Source: Burkholderiales bacterium (GTDB taxonomy: Bacteria > Pseudomonadota > Gammaproteobacteria > Burkholderiales > Burkholderiaceae_E). From it: DNA of 22,182 nt. Location of the stretch: positions 1 through 22,182 of the forward strand of contig JAIYAG010000594.1 of the NCBI GenBank assembly GCA_027489195.1, read 5' to 3'. Positions within the stretch are counted from its first letter, which is position 1. Each line of letters begins with the position of its first letter. This document shows positions 7,830-14,764 of the stretch, one piece after another. Under the pieces are notes generated by a model, which was not told the origin of the DNA, made no database searches, and saw nothing but the letters and a program-made list of their open reading frames with translations. The position numbers and the translations under genes are program-made.

Positions 7830-8429
7830 TCAGCCGCCCCGCAGCGCCTCGACGATCTCGTCGCGGAACCCCGCGAACGGCGGCCTCGGGCCCTCGGGAT
7901 CCTTGGCCAGCTCGTCGAGCCGGCGCAGCGCGACCGCGTCGCGCCAGTACGGCATGCGCTCGAAGTCGGCGCGCTCGGACTCCGACATCGGGCCGCCCTG
8001 CAGCGCCAGGCTCTCGACCGAATCGCGGGTGAGGCGCGCCGCATAGCCCGGCTCGACGGCGCACAGCCAGCGCTTGGCGGCGACATGCAGCCGGACCGGC
8101 TCGACGACGGCCGGGCCGAACCAGCGGGCCAGCCAGGCGGCGCCGACGGCCTCGTGGCGGTCGTCGACACCGTGGGCGGCCGGATGCTCGCCGAGCCCGT
8201 GCACCATGTGGCCGACGTCGTGCAGCAGCGCGGCGACGGTCAGCGAGGCGGACAGGCCCTGGGCCCGCGCGTGGGCGCCGGCCTGCACGGCGTGGGCGAG
8301 CTGGTTGACGGCCGACAGGCCGTAGCGGCCGCGGGCACGGCGCGCGTAGACCTCGTGCAGCGCATCGAGCACGGCGCGGATGGGTGGATCGATCGTGTCC
8401 AAGCGCGCCTCCGGAACGGGATCAGGCAC
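7830..8429 (-). CDS. PhnZ-type HD-domain oxygenase, phosphonate-operon associated
   Basis: The roughly 199-residue protein is an HD-domain protein of the phosphonate-operon family that includes PhnZ, a mixed-valent di-iron oxygenase cleaving 2-amino-1-hydroxyethylphosphonate to glycine and phosphate. Candidate ligands are H46 (QLAHAVQ), H70-D71 (LLHDVGH), H92 (DRHEAVG) and H115 followed by K119 (RLHVAAKRWL). The last gene of the operon, it overlaps phnW by 8 bases if the GTG at 8429 is used. That GTG has no ribosome binding site. A TTG at 8402 has GGAGG (8412-8408) five bases upstream and would give 190 residues; it may be the true start. The alpha-ketoglutarate dioxygenase PhnY* that makes the PhnZ substrate is not in the window, so the substrate here is open. 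The family assignment is strong and the precise reaction is inference. Confidence 0.82.
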   Translation of the reverse strand: MPDPVPEARLDTIDPPIRAVLDALHEVYARRARGRYGLSAVNQLAHAVQAGAHARAQGLSASLTVAALLHDVGHMVHGLGEHPAAHGVDDRHEAVGAAWLARWFGPAVVEPVRLHVAAKRWLCAVEPGYAARLTRDSVESLALQGGPMSESERADFERMPYWRDAVALRRLDELAKDPEGPRPPFAGFRDEIVEALRGG

Positions 8430-9567
8430 CGGGCACGATGCCCAGCTCGTCGAGCGTCTCCGCCATCGCGGCGATCATCGCGTCGATGTCCAGCCGACCG
8501 ATCGCGCCGATGCAGCCGACCCGGAAGGTGTCGACCCGCGTGAGCTTGCCCGGGTACAGGAGGAAGCCGCGATCGCGCATGCGGGCGTAGAGCAGGTCGA
8601 AGCGCCACGCGGGATGGGTCGGTGCCCGGAAGGTGACGATGATCGGCGCCTGCAGCGCCTGCGGCAGGAACGGCTCGAAGCCGAGTCGGCGCATGCCCGC
8701 GACCAGCACCGCGCAGTTGTCCGCGTAGCGCCCGCGGCGGGCCGCGAGCCCGCCCTCGGCGCGATACTGGGACAGGGCCTCGCGCAGGGCGGCGACGACG
8801 TGCGTGGGCGGCGTGAAGCGCCACTGCGTGGTGCGCTGCAGGTAGCGCCACTGGTCGTGCAGGTCCAGCGCGAGCGAATGGCTGACCCCGGCCGCGGCCT
8901 CGAGCGACTCGCGCCGCGCGATGACGAAGCCCATGCCGGGCACGCCCTCGAGGCACTTGCCCGACGCCGAGACGACGGCTTCGATCGCTCCCTCGCGCAC
9001 GTCGATCGGCAGCACGCCGAACGAGCTCATCGCATCGACGATCAGCCGCCGCCCCTGGCGCGCCACCGCCTCGGCGACGGCCTGCAGCGGGTTGAGCATC
9101 CCGGTGCCGGTCTCGCAGTGCACGAAGGCGACGTGGGTGATCCCGGGGTCGGCCTGCAGCGCGGCCTCGAGGCGCGCGGCGTCGACCGGTTCGGACTCGT
9201 CGAAGCGCAGCTCGACCGATTCGCGGCGCAGGACCGCCAGGATCCGCAGGATCCGTTCGCAGTACGCGCCGTTGTTCGGAACCAGCACCCGGCCGTCGCG
9301 CGGCACCAGCGTGCCGAGCGCGGCCTCGACCGCGAAGGTGCCGCTGCCCTGCATCGGCACGCAGACATGGCTGCCCTGGCCGTGCACGATCGACAGCAGG
9401 TCGGCGCAGACCTCGGCCGTGATCTCGTTGAAGGCGGCGTCCCAGGAGCCGCGGTCGTGCAGCATCGCGGCCTTGGTGGCCGCCGACGTGGTCAGCGGCC
9501 CGGGCGTGAGCAGCAGCGGATCGGCGCGCACCGTCACCGGGGTGCCGAGGGTGTCCGGGGCGTTCAT
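8422..9567 (-). CDS. phnW: 2-aminoethylphosphonate-pyruvate aminotransferase
   Basis: This PLP-dependent class V aminotransferase converts 2-aminoethylphosphonate and pyruvate to phosphonoacetaldehyde and L-alanine, the first step of aminoethylphosphonate breakdown. The 381-residue length is close to the family norm. Motifs are LLTPGPLTTS (19-28) near the N terminus, QGSGTFAVEA (73-82) in the PLP phosphate-binding region, IVDAMSSFG with the PLP-pyridine Asp (D178), and SASGKCLEGVPGMGF with the Schiff-base Lys (K204). The ATG at 9567 overlaps the stop of the alcohol dehydrogenase gene as ATGA, so translation is probably coupled. Its product feeds PhnY, encoded divergently, and then PhnA in the same operon. 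Confidence 0.95.
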   Translation of the reverse strand: MNAPDTLGTPVTVRADPLLLTPGPLTTSAATKAAMLHDRGSWDAAFNEITAEVCADLLSIVHGQGSHVCVPMQGSGTFAVEAALGTLVPRDGRVLVPNNGAYCERILRILAVLRRESVELRFDESEPVDAARLEAALQADPGITHVAFVHCETGTGMLNPLQAVAEAVARQGRRLIVDAMSSFGVLPIDVREGAIEAVVSASGKCLEGVPGMGFVIARRESLEAAAGVSHSLALDLHDQWRYLQRTTQWRFTPPTHVVAALREALSQYRAEGGLAARRGRYADNCAVLVAGMRRLGFEPFLPQALQAPIIVTFRAPTHPAWRFDLLYARMRDRGFLLYPGKLTRVDTFRVGCIGAIGRLDIDAMIAAMAETLDELGIVPGA

Positions 9568-10640
9568 GGCACGATCGCCGCGCGCAGCACGCGGCGTCCG
9601 GCGGCGTCGGCCATCGCGCGGTCCACCTCGTCGAGCCGGTAGCGGCCCTCGACCAGCTCGCCGAACGGGAACCGCGTCCGGTTGTCGACGACGAAGGCGA
9701 GCGCCTGGATCAGGTGGCGCGGATGGTAGTTGTGCACGCCGACCAGCGTCACGCAGCGGCGCAGCAGCAGGTTCGCATCGAGCGTCACCATCGAGCCCGG
9801 ATTCACCATCCCGGCCACCAGGTAGCGCCCGCCCGCCCGCAGCCAGCCCAGGCCGGTCGGGATCGCCGCGGCATCGCCGCAGACCTCGATCACCGCGTCG
9901 GCATCGGCGGGCAGCGCGGCGGCCACGTCGGGATGCAGGGCGAGGTCCGCGCCGAAGCGCAGCCCCAGCGCTCGCCGCGCGGGCACGGCGTCGACGCCGA
10001 TCACGCGCGAGGCGCCCAGCGACTTCGCGAGCGCCGCGCCGTACAGGCCGAGCAGCCCCAGGCCCTGGACGATCACGGTCTGGCCCAGCCGGACCCCGGC
10101 GGCCTCGATCACCGCGCACATCGTCGCCACGCCGCAGTTGATCGGCGTTGCCTCGGCATCGCTGATCGATGCGGGCAGCTTCAGGATCCAGGAGTCCGGC
10201 CGGATGTAGCAGTACTCGCCGAAGCCGCCGTGGTGGTGCGGCGCCGCTTCGCAGGACATGTGGCCGTACTTGTCCACGCCTGGCGCCTTCTGCGGCAGAT
10301 CGAGGACCTCGCGGGCATGGCTGCGGCCCGGCACGAAGTACTCGCTCCAGGTCACGCGGTCGCCGACGGCGAGCGGGTCGTCGCGCATGTCGTGCGTGAC
10401 GGCCTCGCCGAGCGCGACGACGTCGCCGACGATCTCGTGCCCGAGCAGCCCCGGGCACGGCGACGGCCGATGCCCCTGGTACGAGTGGATGTCGGAGCGG
10501 CAGATCGTCGCCATGCGGTTCCGCACCAGCACCTCGTCGCGCCGCGGCTCGCGCAGCGGATAGCGGGCGATGCGAAAGGGGCCGTTGGGCGTGTCGTAGA
10601 CCGCCAGCCGGCCGGTCTCGGGAAGGCTCGTGCCGCTCAC
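9564..10640 (-). CDS. Zinc-type medium-chain alcohol dehydrogenase, phosphonate-operon associated, lacking the structural-zinc cysteines
   Basis: The 358-residue protein is a medium-chain dehydrogenase/reductase. It has the catalytic-zinc residues C47 (ATICRSDIH) and H68-E69 (GHE) and the Rossmann loop GLGLLG. The usual lobe of four closely spaced Cys for the structural zinc is absent: the stretch reads FVPGRSHAREVLDLPQK and then KYGHM, with no Cys. It lies 1 base after phnA and overlaps phnW by ATGA, so it belongs to the phosphonate operon. Related dehydrogenases recur in phosphonate operons without a firm function. Inference: it may oxidise 2-hydroxyethylphosphonate or a related phosphonoalcohol to an aldehyde for PhnY. 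The GTG start at 10640 follows directly on the phnA stop (TGA-G-GTG), and no better start is seen. Confidence 0.85.
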   Translation of the reverse strand: MSGTSLPETGRLAVYDTPNGPFRIARYPLREPRRDEVLVRNRMATICRSDIHSYQGHRPSPCPGLLGHEIVGDVVALGEAVTHDMRDDPLAVGDRVTWSEYFVPGRSHAREVLDLPQKAPGVDKYGHMSCEAAPHHHGGFGEYCYIRPDSWILKLPASISDAEATPINCGVATMCAVIEAAGVRLGQTVIVQGLGLLGLYGAALAKSLGASRVIGVDAVPARRALGLRFGADLALHPDVAAALPADADAVIEVCGDAAAIPTGLGWLRAGGRYLVAGMVNPGSMVTLDANLLLRRCVTLVGVHNYHPRHLIQALAFVVDNRTRFPFGELVEGRYRLDEVDRAMADAAGRRVLRAAIVP

Positions 10641-10641
10641 C

Positions 10642-11892
10642 TCAGGCCGTCCCGTTCAGCGCGAAGTCGAAGATCCGCCAGCTGTCGATGCCGGCCTCGG
10701 CCTGGGCCTGGTAGGCGGCGTTCACCGGCACGTTCAGGATGACGGGCACCCGTGCCTCGGAGGTGCCGCCATGGCTGCGCAGCCGCTCGCCGCGCAGCGC
10801 CGACAGGTCGTGGTCGCGCGACGCGCCGCCGATGACCGCGCCGCGCTCGGCGATCACGGCGACGTCGCCTTCGCGGTCGGGGGGCAGCGAGAAGCGCGCG
10901 CAGGCGGTGGCCCGGTCCAGCGCCTCGGCGATGCCCGGCAGCCCGGCCACGTGGTCGATGACCGAGGCCGCGTCGAGCGCGGGGTCGGTGATCCAGATCC
11001 GCACGAAGCCGCCGAGCGCGCCGTGGTGGCGCACGAAGGCATCGGTGATCGGGCAGATCACGCGGGTACGTCCGGCGCCGAAGCGCGCATCCAGCACGTC
11101 CTGCAGGAACACCACGTTCGGCGCGCCATCGGGCAGCGACTTGTCGTTCATGCCGTGGTCGGCGGTCAGCGCGACCACCGCACCGAGCGCATCGAGCCGC
11201 CCGAAGCAGGCATCGATGCGACGGTGGAAGTCGTCCGACTCGGGCGTGCCCGGCGCGTGCTTGTGCTGGATGTAGTCGGTCAGCGACAGGAAGCTCAGGT
11301 CCGGCCGGTCGCGTTCGAGCAGCCTCACGCCCGCCTCGAGCACGAACAGCGACAGGTCCGCCGAATACATGTCGGGCTGCGGCATGCCGACCAGCGACAG
11401 CAGGTTCTCGATGCCGTGCTCGGCCAGCGTGCAGCGCGACGCCGTCTCGGCGGAGACGCTCACGTGGCCGCGCGAGACCTCGAGGTCCTTGCCGAGCTGG
11501 CGGCGCAGCTTGTCCTTCGCGGTGATCGACACGACCCGGGCGCCGGCGTCGGCGAACTCGGCCAGCAGCGTGCGGCTGCGCAGCAGCTCGGGGCCGGTCA
11601 TCACCACCGCTTCGCCGGTCGCGGCATCGAGGTAGAAGTTGCCCGAGATGCCGTGGACCGAGGCCGGCGCCCCGGTGATCAGCGACATGTTGTTCGGGCA
11701 GGTGAAGCTCGGCACCGTGCCGTCGGCGACCGTGGCGAAGCCCTCGCGGACGAAGCGCGCGACGTTCGGCATGATGCCGTCGCGCAGGCCGCGCTCGAAG
11801 TACTCGGGGTCGCCCCCGTCGATGCAGACCACGACCACCGGCCGCCGGGGCCAGGCGTAGTCGATGCCGTTGAGATGGACGCCTGGCTTCAT
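10642..11892 (-). CDS. phnA: Phosphonoacetate hydrolase
   Basis: PhnA is a zinc hydrolase of the alkaline phosphatase superfamily that splits phosphonoacetate into acetate and inorganic phosphate, the last step of the PhnW-PhnY-PhnA route. The 416-residue product shows the expected metal and nucleophile positions: D25 in VVCIDGGDPEY, the nucleophile T64 in PSFTCPN, D206 and H210 in LTDYIQHKHAPG, D245-H246 in TADHGMND, and H374 in RSHGG. The ATG at 11892 is chosen because the N terminus NGIDYAWPRRPVVVVCIDG then starts as in the family. An in-frame GTG at 11919, one base after the phnE stop, would add nine residues and is possible if translation is coupled. No signal peptide is seen, so it is cytoplasmic. 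Confidence 0.93.
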   Translation of the reverse strand: MKPGVHLNGIDYAWPRRPVVVVCIDGGDPEYFERGLRDGIMPNVARFVREGFATVADGTVPSFTCPNNMSLITGAPASVHGISGNFYLDAATGEAVVMTGPELLRSRTLLAEFADAGARVVSITAKDKLRRQLGKDLEVSRGHVSVSAETASRCTLAEHGIENLLSLVGMPQPDMYSADLSLFVLEAGVRLLERDRPDLSFLSLTDYIQHKHAPGTPESDDFHRRIDACFGRLDALGAVVALTADHGMNDKSLPDGAPNVVFLQDVLDARFGAGRTRVICPITDAFVRHHGALGGFVRIWITDPALDAASVIDHVAGLPGIAEALDRATACARFSLPPDREGDVAVIAERGAVIGGASRDHDLSALRGERLRSHGGTSEARVPVILNVPVNAAYQAQAEAGIDSWRIFDFALNGTA

Positions 11893-11920
11893 CGGGAGCG
11901 GACTCGAACGAACGGGCACG

Positions 11921-12721
11921 TCAGATCGCCCACTGGCGGATCCGTGCGGACACCAGGTCGATCAGCGTGACCGACGCGATGATGATGAGCAGCACCGCCG
12001 AGGTCTGCGCGTACTCGAAGCCGCGGATCACCTCGTGCAGGATCACGCCGATGCCGCCGGCGCCGACCATGCCGACGACCGAGGCCGATCGCACGTTCGA
12101 CTCGAAGCGGTACAGCGAGTACGAGATCCACAGCGGCAGCACCTGCGGCAGCACGCCGTACAGGATCTCGTCGAACCAGCCCGCGCCGGTGGCGGTCACG
12201 CCTTCGACCGGGCGTGGATCGATCGCCTCGACCGCCTCGGCGAACAGCTTGGCGAGCACGCCGGTGGTGTGGATCCACAGCGCGAGCACGCCGGCGAACG
12301 GGCCCAGGCCGACCGCGACGATGAACAGCATCGCGAAGACCATCTCGTTGATCGCGCGGCACGCGTCCATCAGCCGCCGGACCGGCTGGTAGAGCCAGCC
12401 CGGCGCGACGTTGGACGCGCACATCAGCCCGAAGGGCACCGCGCAGACCACCGCCAGCACCGTCCCCCACAGGGCGATGTGGACGGTGATCACCATCTCG
12501 TGCAGGTAGATCCGCCAGTCGTGGAAGTCCGGCGGGAAGAAGTCCCGCGCGAAGGTGCCCATGTTGGCCGAATCGGCCCACAGCGCCAGCGGGCGCATGT
12601 CGGCGCCCTGCCACGCCCACACGAGCGCCGCCAGCAGCAGCCCCCAGGCGAGCTGGGTGCTCAGGCGGGTCCGCGGGGGCGACAGGCTCGCGTCGCCGTA
12701 GGCCGAGACGGTCTGCTGCAT
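11921..12721 (-). CDS. phnE: Phosphonate ABC transporter permease
   Basis: This is the inner-membrane permease of the PhnCDE phosphonate importer, 266 residues. Hydrophobic segments lie near residues 24-40, about 75-100, 135-155 and 215-260. The cytoplasmic coupling region is visible as SLYRFESNVRSASVVGMVG followed by AGGIG, typical of PhnE-type permeases. It starts 10 bases after the phnD stop. Only one permease gene is present, so the channel is probably a homodimer. The substrate class is set by the adjacent phnD and the catabolic genes rather than by the permease itself. Confidence 0.92.
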   Translation of the reverse strand: MQQTVSAYGDASLSPPRTRLSTQLAWGLLLAALVWAWQGADMRPLALWADSANMGTFARDFFPPDFHDWRIYLHEMVITVHIALWGTVLAVVCAVPFGLMCASNVAPGWLYQPVRRLMDACRAINEMVFAMLFIVAVGLGPFAGVLALWIHTTGVLAKLFAEAVEAIDPRPVEGVTATGAGWFDEILYGVLPQVLPLWISYSLYRFESNVRSASVVGMVGAGGIGVILHEVIRGFEYAQTSAVLLIIIASVTLIDLVSARIRQWAI

Positions 12722-12731
12722 GGCGTGCCGC

Positions 12732-13703
12732 CTACTGCTTCGCCTGACGGGCCAGGACGGCGAGCTTGGCGTCGATGTCGGCCAGGCGTGCCTTCTTGTC
12801 CGCCTCGGACAGGTTGGCGTCGTTCTCGAACTTCAAGCGGTCCTTGGCGAGCTCGAGCTGGCGGATCGGGATCAGCTGCGCATCGGTCGAGGGCTTGAAG
12901 CCCGCGAGCTTGTACATGTTGCGCAGCACCTCCTTCTCGCGGGCATCCTTGCCGTAGCCGAGCACGAAGTCGCGGACCCGCTTCTTGACGTCCTCGGGCA
13001 GGTCCTTGCGCCACACCAGCGGATCGCGCGGGATCAGCGGCGAGGTCCAGAGGATGCGGATCTGCTCGACGCGCTCGGGGTTCTTCTCCTTGACCTTGTC
13101 GAGCATCTCGCTGTTGCTGGTGGCGATGTCGACCTGCCGGTTCAGCGCGGCGAGGAAGTTGCCCTCGTGGTTCGACGAGCGCGTGACCTTGAAGTGCGTG
13201 CGCGGGTCGAGGCCGTTCTGCGTGAACACGTAGTACGTCGGGACCAGCGTGCCGGAGGTCGACGCCGGGTCGCCGATGCCGAAGGTGTACTGCTTGCCGT
13301 TCTTGAGCACCTGATCGAGCGAGGTGATGCCCGAGTCCTTGTGCGTGATCAGGTACGAGTAGTAGCCCGGGGTGCCGTCGAGGTCGACGAACTGGGCGAA
13401 CACCTCGCCGCCGGAGCGGTCGACCGCGTCCATCGCCGAGCGGTTGCCGTACCAGGCGATCTGGACCTTGTTGAAGCGCTGCGCCTCGATGATGCCGGCG
13501 TAGTCGGTCGCGTAGAAGCCGTTGATCTTCAGCCCGGTGGCCTTCGCCATGTCGTCGAGGAAGGGCTCCCACATCTGGCGCAGCGCGCCGGCCTTCTCGG
13601 TGGCGATGATGCCGAAGTTGAGTTCCTTGAGCTCTTGCGCGCCGGCCGCGGTGGCGGCCGTGAGCGCGACGGTCGCGATCGCCGTCTTGAGGAAACGGAG
13701 CAT
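12732..13703 (-). CDS. phnD: Phosphonate ABC transporter periplasmic substrate-binding protein
   Basis: PhnD captures phosphonates in the periplasm and delivers them to PhnE. The 323-residue precursor begins with a Sec signal peptide (residues 1-22, cleavage likely after AGA). Mature motifs are FGIIATEKAG, IAWYGNRSAMDAV, GDPASTSGTLVP with the Ser/Thr phosphonate-binding loop, and SSNHEGNFLAALNRQVDIA with the conserved His and Asp. The C-terminal 40 residues are Lys/Asp-rich and likely helical. The ATG at 13703 has AGGA eight bases upstream. It lies 43 bases after phnC. Ligand preference for 2-aminoethylphosphonate is inferred from the operon; phosphite or phosphate binding cannot be excluded. 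Confidence 0.94.
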   Translation of the reverse strand: MLRFLKTAIATVALTAATAAGAQELKELNFGIIATEKAGALRQMWEPFLDDMAKATGLKINGFYATDYAGIIEAQRFNKVQIAWYGNRSAMDAVDRSGGEVFAQFVDLDGTPGYYSYLITHKDSGITSLDQVLKNGKQYTFGIGDPASTSGTLVPTYYVFTQNGLDPRTHFKVTRSSNHEGNFLAALNRQVDIATSNSEMLDKVKEKNPERVEQIRILWTSPLIPRDPLVWRKDLPEDVKKRVRDFVLGYGKDAREKEVLRNMYKLAGFKPSTDAQLIPIRQLELAKDRLKFENDANLSEADKKARLADIDAKLAVLARQAKQ

Positions 13704-13746
13704 GGTGGTGTCCTGCCTGCGTGGAGGGGGTTGGAGTGCGGGGCGG

Positions 13747-14583
13747 TCAGGCCGCGGCGAGCGCGGCGACCGGGACGGGCGGACCCTCCCGGGGCGCGTC
13801 GCGCTCCGGGAAGACCGAGCCGAAGAGCTCGCGCGCCTCGGTGCCGTAGAGCTCACCGAGCAGCGCGGGCGTGAGCGCCGACGACGGTCCGTCGAACACG
13901 ACGCGGCCGGCGTTCAGCGCGATCGTGCGCGGGCAGTAGCGGATGGCGAACTCCACCTGGTGCAGCGAGACCAGCACGGTGCAGGCGTGCTCGCGGTTCA
14001 TCTTCGCGAGCAGCTCCATGACCTTGCGGGATGCCTCGGGGTCGAGCGAGGCGATCGGCTCGTCCGCCAGCACCAGCTCGGCGTTCTGCACCAGGCAGCG
14101 CGCGAGCGCGGCGCGCTGCTGCTGGCCGCCGGACAGGGTCGAGGCGCGCTGCCAGGCGGTCTCCTCGATGCCGACCGCGCGCAGCGCCCGCAGGGCCTGC
14201 ATCCGCTCGTCGAGCGAGAACCGCATCAGCACCCGGCGCCACCACGCGGTCCGGTGCAGCAGCCCGATCAGCACGTTGGTGGCGACCGGCAGCCGGCCGA
14301 CGAGGTTGAACTGCTGGAACACGAAGCCGACGCGGCTGCGCTCGTGCCGGATGCGCCGCGACACGCGGCCGCCCGACTGCATCGTGCGGCCGCAGACCAC
14401 CACATCGCCGTCGTCGGCGGCGACGAAGCCCGGCACATGCCGCAGCAGCGTCGACTTGCCGGAACCGGAGGCACCGATCAGCGCGACCATCTCGCCTTCG
14501 GCGATCGTCAGCGACACGTCGTCGAGCGCCTTGCGTGTCCCGAAGGACTTGCTCAGGTTCCGGATCTCGACCGCGTGCTTCAT
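13747..14583 (-). CDS. phnC: Phosphonate ABC transporter ATP-binding protein
   Basis: PhnC is the ATPase that powers PhnDE. The 278-residue protein has Walker A GASGSGKST (37-45), a Q-loop in FVFQQFNLVGRL, the signature LSGGQQQR, Walker B LVLADEP and the H-loop SLHQVEFA. The last 30 residues are a Pro/Ala-rich tail. It is the first gene of the minus-strand phosphonate operon. The ATG at 14583 is preferred because MKHAVEIRNLSKSFG is the normal family start, although no strong ribosome binding site is seen. Upstream lie a four-repeat PhoB-type box (14696-14735) and a candidate -10 at 14685-14680, indicating phosphate-starvation induction and a leader of roughly 90 bases. Confidence 0.94.
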   Translation of the reverse strand: MKHAVEIRNLSKSFGTRKALDDVSLTIAEGEMVALIGASGSGKSTLLRHVPGFVAADDGDVVVCGRTMQSGGRVSRRIRHERSRVGFVFQQFNLVGRLPVATNVLIGLLHRTAWWRRVLMRFSLDERMQALRALRAVGIEETAWQRASTLSGGQQQRAALARCLVQNAELVLADEPIASLDPEASRKVMELLAKMNREHACTVLVSLHQVEFAIRYCPRTIALNAGRVVFDGPSSALTPALLGELYGTEARELFGSVFPERDAPREGPPVPVAALAAA

Positions 14584-14617
14584 GGCTGGGCGCTCTGTGT
14601 CATCGGTTTGAAATGGA

Positions 14618-14640
14618 CGGCGGATAGCGTCTGTCCGCCG
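14618..14640. other. Inverted repeat in the predicted phnC leader
   Basis: CGGCGGA (14618-14624) and TCCGCCG (14634-14640) are perfect inverted repeats with a 9-base loop. They lie between the predicted phnC transcription start (near 14673) and the phnC ATG. A copy of CTGTCCGC overlaps the right arm (14631) and recurs at 14652. It could be an operator for a second regulator, a leader hairpin, or chance. Confidence 0.3.
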
Positions 14641-14695
14641 CGACGTACCGCCTGTCCGCGGCCTCGACCGCAGCGCCGGATGATTCACGCGGCCG

Positions 14696-14735
14696 GTGAC
14701 AGCGCCATGACCGCGCGATGACACACCGATGACAG
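14696..14735 (-). promoter_or_regulatory. Tandem Pho box (four 11-bp direct repeats) upstream of phnC
   Basis: On the minus strand four CTGTCAT-like heptamers follow at exact 11-bp steps: CTGTCAT (14735-14729), GTGTCAT (14724-14718), CGGTCAT (14713-14707) and CTGTCAC (14702-14696). Two such heptamers separated by four bases make one E. coli-type PhoB box, so this is a double box. It points toward phnC. Ten bases after the last heptamer, AATCAT (14685-14680) occupies the place the -10 takes at E. coli phoA and matches four of six consensus bases. The box also lies 30-69 bases upstream of the divergent phnY start and may affect it. Confidence 0.8.
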
Positions 14736-14764
14736 CGGCAGCCCCCCCCTTCCAGGATCCGTTC

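Noticed and set aside
6443..8170. HD-GYP gene read as a longer 575-residue protein
   Set aside because: The extra N terminus would overlap the HD oxygenase gene in another frame and is Arg/Ser-rich junk-like sequence. The ATG at 7717 gives a normal start.
8422..10458. phnW read as a 678-residue fusion with an upstream extension
   Set aside because: The extension is an out-of-frame reading of the alcohol dehydrogenase gene. PhnW starts normally at 9567 with an ATGA overlap.
14597..14614. Possible plus-strand Pho box (GTGTCAT, four bases, TTGAAAT) for phnY
   Set aside because: Only one good heptamer, and the second lacks the GTCA core. It lies about 150 bases from phnY and close to the phnC start, so I do not annotate it.
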